The notes under the pieces are model-generated. The model searched no databases. It worked only from the letters and a program-made list of their open reading frames with translations, and was not told the origin of the DNA. 64,000 bases of DNA. It comes from Bin5 sp965242905 (GTDB taxonomy: Bacteria; Chloroflexota; Anaerolineae; Caldilineales; Caldilineaceae). Of the stretch, positions 60,681 to 64,000 are shown piece after piece. Position 1 is the first letter of the stretch; each line of letters opens with the position of its first letter. The stretch covers positions 2,046,001 to 2,110,000 of the forward strand of contig CBDETM010000002.1 of assembly GCA_965242905.1 (NCBI GenBank). Reading direction: 5' to 3'. The position numbers and the translations under genes were made by a program.

Positions 60681-61472
60681 ATGAACCTCACCACCGCACA
60701 GATTGCACAGTTTGACGAGCAGGGCTACCTGTTCTTCCCCGATCTCCTCGACAGCGACGAAGTCGCCGTCCTCCAGCAGGCTGTGCCGGACATCCTCAGC
60801 CGCCCAGGCCCGGAGATCATCCCCGAAAAGGAGGATCCGGCCTCAGTCCGGCTGGCCTTCGGCGCGCATACCTACTCCGAACCATTCCGCTGCCTGACAC
60901 GCCTCCCCTGTCTCTTGAACCCGGTCCGCCAGCTCCTGCGCGACGACGTCTATCTCCATCAGAGCCGTCTCAACCCAAAACAGGGCTTCGGCGGCGGCGC
61001 CTCCTGGGACTGGCATCAGGACTACCCCCCATGGCATTCCATTGACGGCATGCCCGAGCCCAACTGCATCATGGTATCTGTCTTCATCGACGACTGTACC
61101 CCGGTCACCTCTCCCCTCCTGATCGTGCCCGGCTCGCAGCGCCACGGGCTCCTCGACGCCCGTCTCCACAAGGACGCCGCCGGCAGAGGCTACGCCCTAC
61201 ACCATATCGATCATGCCACCTTCGAACGGCTCGCGGCAGAGAACGGGATCGAAGCCCTCGTCGGGCAGGCGGGATCCGTCGCCTTCATCCACTGCAACGT
61301 GCTGCACGGCTCCGCCAACAACGTCTCCCCCTGGCGCCGCGCCATCATGTACCTGATCTACAACGCCGTCAGCAACGCCTGCACCGGCACCGAGCGCCCC
61401 TGGTACCAGAACAACCGCGACTTCACGCCCCTCGAGCCGCTCGACGACAGCAGTGTGAAGGCGCTGGCATGA
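60681..61472 (+). CDS. Phytanoyl-CoA dioxygenase (PhyH) family protein
   Basis: A 263-aa Fe(II)/2-oxoglutarate oxygenase. H-x-D is in WDWHQDYPPWH, the distal His in IHCNVLHGSANNVSPWRRAIM with the Arg for 2-oxoglutarate, and PLLIVPGSQRHGLL forms the core strand. This layout is close to ectoine-hydroxylase-like PhyH proteins, but the substrate cannot be assigned. The ATG at 60681 follows TGGAGAACAGACC; longer starts run into the repeat. Followed by two dehydrogenase genes on the same strand. Confidence 0.9.
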   Translation: MNLTTAQIAQFDEQGYLFFPDLLDSDEVAVLQQAVPDILSRPGPEIIPEKEDPASVRLAFGAHTYSEPFRCLTRLPCLLNPVRQLLRDDVYLHQSRLNPKQGFGGGASWDWHQDYPPWHSIDGMPEPNCIMVSVFIDDCTPVTSPLLIVPGSQRHGLLDARLHKDAAGRGYALHHIDHATFERLAAENGIEALVGQAGSVAFIHCNVLHGSANNVSPWRRAIMYLIYNAVSNACTGTERPWYQNNRDFTPLEPLDDSSVKALA

Positions 61473-61518
61473 GCCGCAGCTACTTGATTCCCCAGCACAC
61501 CCACCTGGAGCCATTTTC

Positions 61519-62568
61519 ATGAAATACCTCACCGCCGACCAGCTGCAAGACATCTGCACCCGCATCCTCGACGCCGCCGGCTCCCCCCACGCCGAGTCCG
61601 AAGCCGTCTGCGAGGTGCTCGTGCGCGCCAACCTGTTTGGACACGACTCGCACGGCGTCATGCGCATACCGCAATACGTCGGCCAGATTCGCAGCGGCGC
61701 CATCCGTCCCGGCACCCCCATCGAGATCGAACGCGAGACACCCGCCTCCGCCGTCATCCAGGCCCATCAGGGCTGGGGCATGGTCATTGCACGCCAGGCC
61801 ATGCGCCTCGCAATCGAAAAGGCGCGCCAGGTCGCCGTCGGCACCGTCGTCGTGCGCGGCAGCCAGCATGTGGGCCGCGTGGGCGAATACCCCACCATGG
61901 CCGCCGAGGAGGGAATGATCGGCATGGCCGTCGTCAACTCCTATGGCACCACCGGCTCGGTCGCCCCCTTTGGCGGCGCCGAACGTCGGCTCTCCCCCAA
62001 CCCCATCGCCTTCGCCATGCCCAGCGGCGGGCCCTGGCCCGTCATGGTCGACATCACCACCTCGGTATTCCCCGAAGGCAAAATCCGCGTCACCCGCTAC
62101 GCCGGCAAACAGCTGCCCGAAGGCGTAATCGTCGACGCCGATGGCAACCCCACCACCGACCCGGCCGCCTTCTACGGCTCCCCGCCGGGTGCCCTCCTGC
62201 CCTTGGGCGGGATCGTCGGCCACAAGGGCTTTGCCCTCGGCATCGTCGCCGAGCTGCTCGCGGGTGCCCTCTCCGGCGCCGGCGTCACCGGCAAAGAGAG
62301 GGAGCAGACCGGCAACGGCGTCTACTTCCAGGCCATCAACATCGACGCCCTGCTCCCCTACGACGACTTCATCCACACCGTCCAGGAGCAGATCGCCTGG
62401 GTAAAGTCGGCGCGCCCCCAACCCGGCGTCAGCGAGGTCCTCTTCCCCGGCGAACCCGAATACCGCACCGCACAGCAGCGCAGCGCCCACGGCATCCCCG
62501 TCGAAGACAGCATCTGGCACGAAATCATCGAAACCGCAGACTCCCTCGGCGTTTCCATTGAAGCCTGA
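61519..62568 (+). CDS. Ldh family oxidoreductase (malate/L-lactate/ureidoglycolate dehydrogenase type)
   Basis: A 349-aa NAD(P)-dependent dehydrogenase of the MDH/LDH type-2 family, unrelated to Rossmann-fold lactate dehydrogenase. The catalytic His is in LFGHDSHGVMRIPQY (about 41-55). NSYGTTGSVAPFGGAERRLSPNP binds the nucleotide, and GGIVGHKGFALGIVAELLAGALSGAG is the other signature. It reduces 2-oxoacids or oxidises 2-hydroxyacids. GGAG lies about 12 bases before the ATG. Next to a D-2-hydroxyacid dehydrogenase, which suggests interconversion of hydroxyacid stereoisomers. Confidence 0.93.
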   Translation: MKYLTADQLQDICTRILDAAGSPHAESEAVCEVLVRANLFGHDSHGVMRIPQYVGQIRSGAIRPGTPIEIERETPASAVIQAHQGWGMVIARQAMRLAIEKARQVAVGTVVVRGSQHVGRVGEYPTMAAEEGMIGMAVVNSYGTTGSVAPFGGAERRLSPNPIAFAMPSGGPWPVMVDITTSVFPEGKIRVTRYAGKQLPEGVIVDADGNPTTDPAAFYGSPPGALLPLGGIVGHKGFALGIVAELLAGALSGAGVTGKEREQTGNGVYFQAINIDALLPYDDFIHTVQEQIAWVKSARPQPGVSEVLFPGEPEYRTAQQRSAHGIPVEDSIWHEIIETADSLGVSIEA

Positions 62569-62631
62569 CCCGCCCAGTTTGATGCCCCACCACATACATG
62601 GCATCATAAGTACCAATGTGCGGGCCATTCA

Positions 62632-62666
62632 CTGACTACTGACTACTAACTACTGACCACTGCCCT
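62632..62666. repeat. Period-7 intergenic repeat (5 units)
   Basis: CTGACTA, CTGACTA, CTAACTA, CTGACCA, CTGCCCT in phase, ending 15 bp before the next start codon. The closing CTGCCCT matches that of the array at 4222-4256. Confidence 0.75.
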
Positions 62667-62681
62667 TACGAGGTTCAGACA

Positions 62682-63656
62682 ATGCAAGTTCTCTTTCTTC
62701 CCTTCAACCCCGTCATGCAGTACTGGTACGATGGTTTCGTCGAAGCGGTCGACGGGCGTTATCCAATCACGATGTACGACCCCGACAAGCCCGTCGCCCC
62801 GCAGTTCGAGGGCATCGACGTGGTCGTGGCCTGCGCCGGCTGCACGCATGAGATGGTCGATGCATCTGTGGAAGCCGGCGTCAAACTGTGGCAGGTGCTC
62901 TCCGTCGGTGTCGATCACTGGGACATGCCCTACTTTTTCAGAAAGGAAATGCCCTTCGCCCATACACCCGGCCCCTTCAGCGCCATCGCCCTCGCCGAGC
63001 ACGCCCTCACCCTGATGCTCCTGATCGCCAAGAACCACCGCGCCGCCCAGGCCAACATGCGCGCTGAGCTCTTCAGCCTGCCCCTGAACGACGAACTGGC
63101 CGGCAAGAAACTCGGCCTCATCGGCCTCGGCGCCAGCGGACGCGAGCTGGCCAAGCGCGGCCACGCCATGGGCATGGAGATCCTGGCCATAGACATCGCC
63201 GATATCCCGCAGTCCGTGCGCGACGAGTGTCATGTCTCCTTCTTCGGCGATGCCAGCGCCATGGACCACGTAATTGCCGAGGCCGACTACCTGTCGCTCC
63301 ACACGCCCAGCACCGCCCAGACCCGGCAAATGATCGGTGCGCGCCAGTTCGAGCTGATGAAGCCGTCTGCCGTGCTGATCAACGTCGCGCGCGGACTCCT
63401 GGTGGATGAGGATGCACTGGTCGTGGCACTGCAGAACGGGCAGATCCGCGCCGCCGGCATGGACGCCTTCGTGACCGAGCCCCTGCCCAGCTCCCACCCG
63501 CTTCTGCAGATGGATAACATGTACTGCACGCCGCACATCGCCGGCGTAACCCGGGAAACCACACAGCGCCGCGGCCAAGCCGCAGCCGACAACGTCGAGC
63601 GCGTCTCCAAGGGGCTCGAACCGCTCTATCAGGTCACCCCGGACAATTATAGTTAG
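62682..63656 (+). CDS. D-isomer-specific 2-hydroxyacid dehydrogenase
   Basis: A 324-aa NAD-dependent dehydrogenase. Nucleotide fold LGLIGLGASGRELAKRGHAMG (about 143-163). The catalytic Arg is in NVARGLLVDEDAL, Glu in DAFVTEPLPSSHPL and His in CTPHIAGVT. It oxidises or reduces 2-hydroxy/2-oxo acids such as glycerate or phosphonate/sugar-acid derivatives. GAGG precedes the ATG. Probably completes the route formed with the Ldh-type enzyme and the PhyH oxygenases. Confidence 0.94.
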   Translation: MQVLFLPFNPVMQYWYDGFVEAVDGRYPITMYDPDKPVAPQFEGIDVVVACAGCTHEMVDASVEAGVKLWQVLSVGVDHWDMPYFFRKEMPFAHTPGPFSAIALAEHALTLMLLIAKNHRAAQANMRAELFSLPLNDELAGKKLGLIGLGASGRELAKRGHAMGMEILAIDIADIPQSVRDECHVSFFGDASAMDHVIAEADYLSLHTPSTAQTRQMIGARQFELMKPSAVLINVARGLLVDEDALVVALQNGQIRAAGMDAFVTEPLPSSHPLLQMDNMYCTPHIAGVTRETTQRRGQAAADNVERVSKGLEPLYQVTPDNYS

Positions 63657-63704
63657 GTCGAATAGAGAGATAGGATTCCGAGGAGAGAGCGGAAAACAAC
63701 TGCG

Positions 63705-63738
63705 AGCGGGTAGTGGCGTGTCCTAACCACTATCCGCT
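63705..63738. terminator. Hairpin between convergent genes
   Basis: AGCGGGTAGTGG pairs with CCACTATCCGCT (12 positions, one G-T pair) around a 10-nt loop. It lies between the hydroxyacid dehydrogenase stop and the convergent SDR gene, overlapping the last SDR codons. It lacks a T-run, so terminator function is tentative. Confidence 0.45.
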
Positions 63739-64000
63739 GCTGGCATCACTTCACGCTCGCTGACCGTCACTTTAGGGCCCTGGCCAAGCTCAATGCCGCC
63801 GGTGAGAGGTATTTCCGCGCCCGTGATGAAGCTGGCCGCATCGCTTGCCAGAAAGAGGCAGAGGTTGCCCGCCTCCTCTATCGTCCCGCTGCGTCCGGTC
63901 CACTGCCATGTCTCCACAAAGTTGTGAAACGCCTCGCCGTATTCCATCGTGGCCTCAAGGTCCAGGCGGCTCTGGGTGAGGATATTGCCGGGCATGATGG
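63723..64000 (-). CDS. Short-chain dehydrogenase/reductase (5' part outside the window)
   Basis: C-terminal 92 or so residues of an SDR. IMPGNILTQS corresponds to the conserved PG-x-I-x-T segment after the active-site helix. The segment GTIEEAGNLCLFLASDAASFITGAEIPLTGG is the standard SDR end (strand with SD-x-A-x-FITG). The catalytic Tyr-x-x-x-Lys and the nucleotide-binding Gly motif lie beyond the edge. A 14-residue tail follows LTGGIELG. The frame is open to position 64000. Confidence 0.88.
   Translation of the reverse strand, partial: IMPGNILTQSRLDLEATMEYGEAFHNFVETWQWTGRSGTIEEAGNLCLFLASDAASFITGAEIPLTGGIELGQGPKVTVSEREVMPAADSG

Overview
The window reads as a chromosome segment from a high-GC, free-living heterotroph, most likely a Chloroflexota (Anaerolineae/Caldilineales-type) bacterium. 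That placement is an inference. It rests on the style of the solute-binding lipoproteins (lipobox Cys followed by long Ala/Glu-rich linkers), on the histidine phosphatase / DUF3090 / SCO1664-like kinase trio shared by Actinobacteria and Chloroflexi, on adaptor-FtsX-ATPase exporters, and on the abundance of Gfo/Idh/MocA oxidoreductases and phytanoyl-CoA dioxygenase-like enzymes. No rRNA, tRNA, CRISPR array or complete insertion sequence was recognised.

Layout. 1-2226 (minus): a Gfo/Idh/MocA dehydrogenase cut by the window edge and a zinc alcohol dehydrogenase. 2302-8528 (minus): a MacAB-like exporter operon (adaptor, large FtsX permease, two ATPases), one ATPase carrying a C-terminal AbrB-like domain. 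9419-10819: a sulfatase. 10851-14342 (minus): a secreted, membrane-anchored surface protein, a FemAB/GNAT-like acyltransferase and a small protein. 14667-16646 (minus): a solitary OLD-family nuclease of lower GC, probably acquired. 17274-22338 (plus): phosphatase, DUF3090 protein, kinase-like protein and a GDP-mannose-type nucleotidyltransferase fused to a degenerate phosphomutase. 22380-25232 (minus): a SpoIID-like protein. 25462-27159 (plus): TsaE and two CBS proteins. 27256-34822 (minus): a xanthine-dehydrogenase-type molybdoenzyme locus with its cofactor-maturation fusion, an AAA ATPase and an E1-beta subunit.

35130-51502 (plus) holds two complete Opp/Dpp-type ABC importers end to end. 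The first has two Gfo/Idh/MocA dehydrogenases and an amidohydrolase between its binding protein and its permeases, which suggests uptake coupled to degradation of an unknown compound. 51737-52684 is a TIM-barrel sugar isomerase. It is followed by the most unusual locus here: six tandem paralogous lipoproteins, each a free-standing Cache sensor domain, with the first four genes at a 723-724 bp spacing. The intergenic parts carry a repeated dyad and a covarying hairpin, and a decayed C-terminal fragment of a seventh copy lies on the far side of the isomerase gene. 56862-63656 (plus) is a second catabolic cluster (M81 peptidase-like protein, unknown protein, VOC protein, two PhyH dioxygenases, Ldh-type and D-2-hydroxyacid dehydrogenases). 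An SDR runs off the right edge.

Intergenic DNA is rich in short repeats: period-7 arrays at many loci, two of them read into proteins; a composite heptamer-plus-double-hairpin element present twice; and a CTTCGCGGATC motif. Several good sigma70-like promoters can be placed, some with overlapping dyads. All functional calls come from reading motifs by eye; none was checked against a database.
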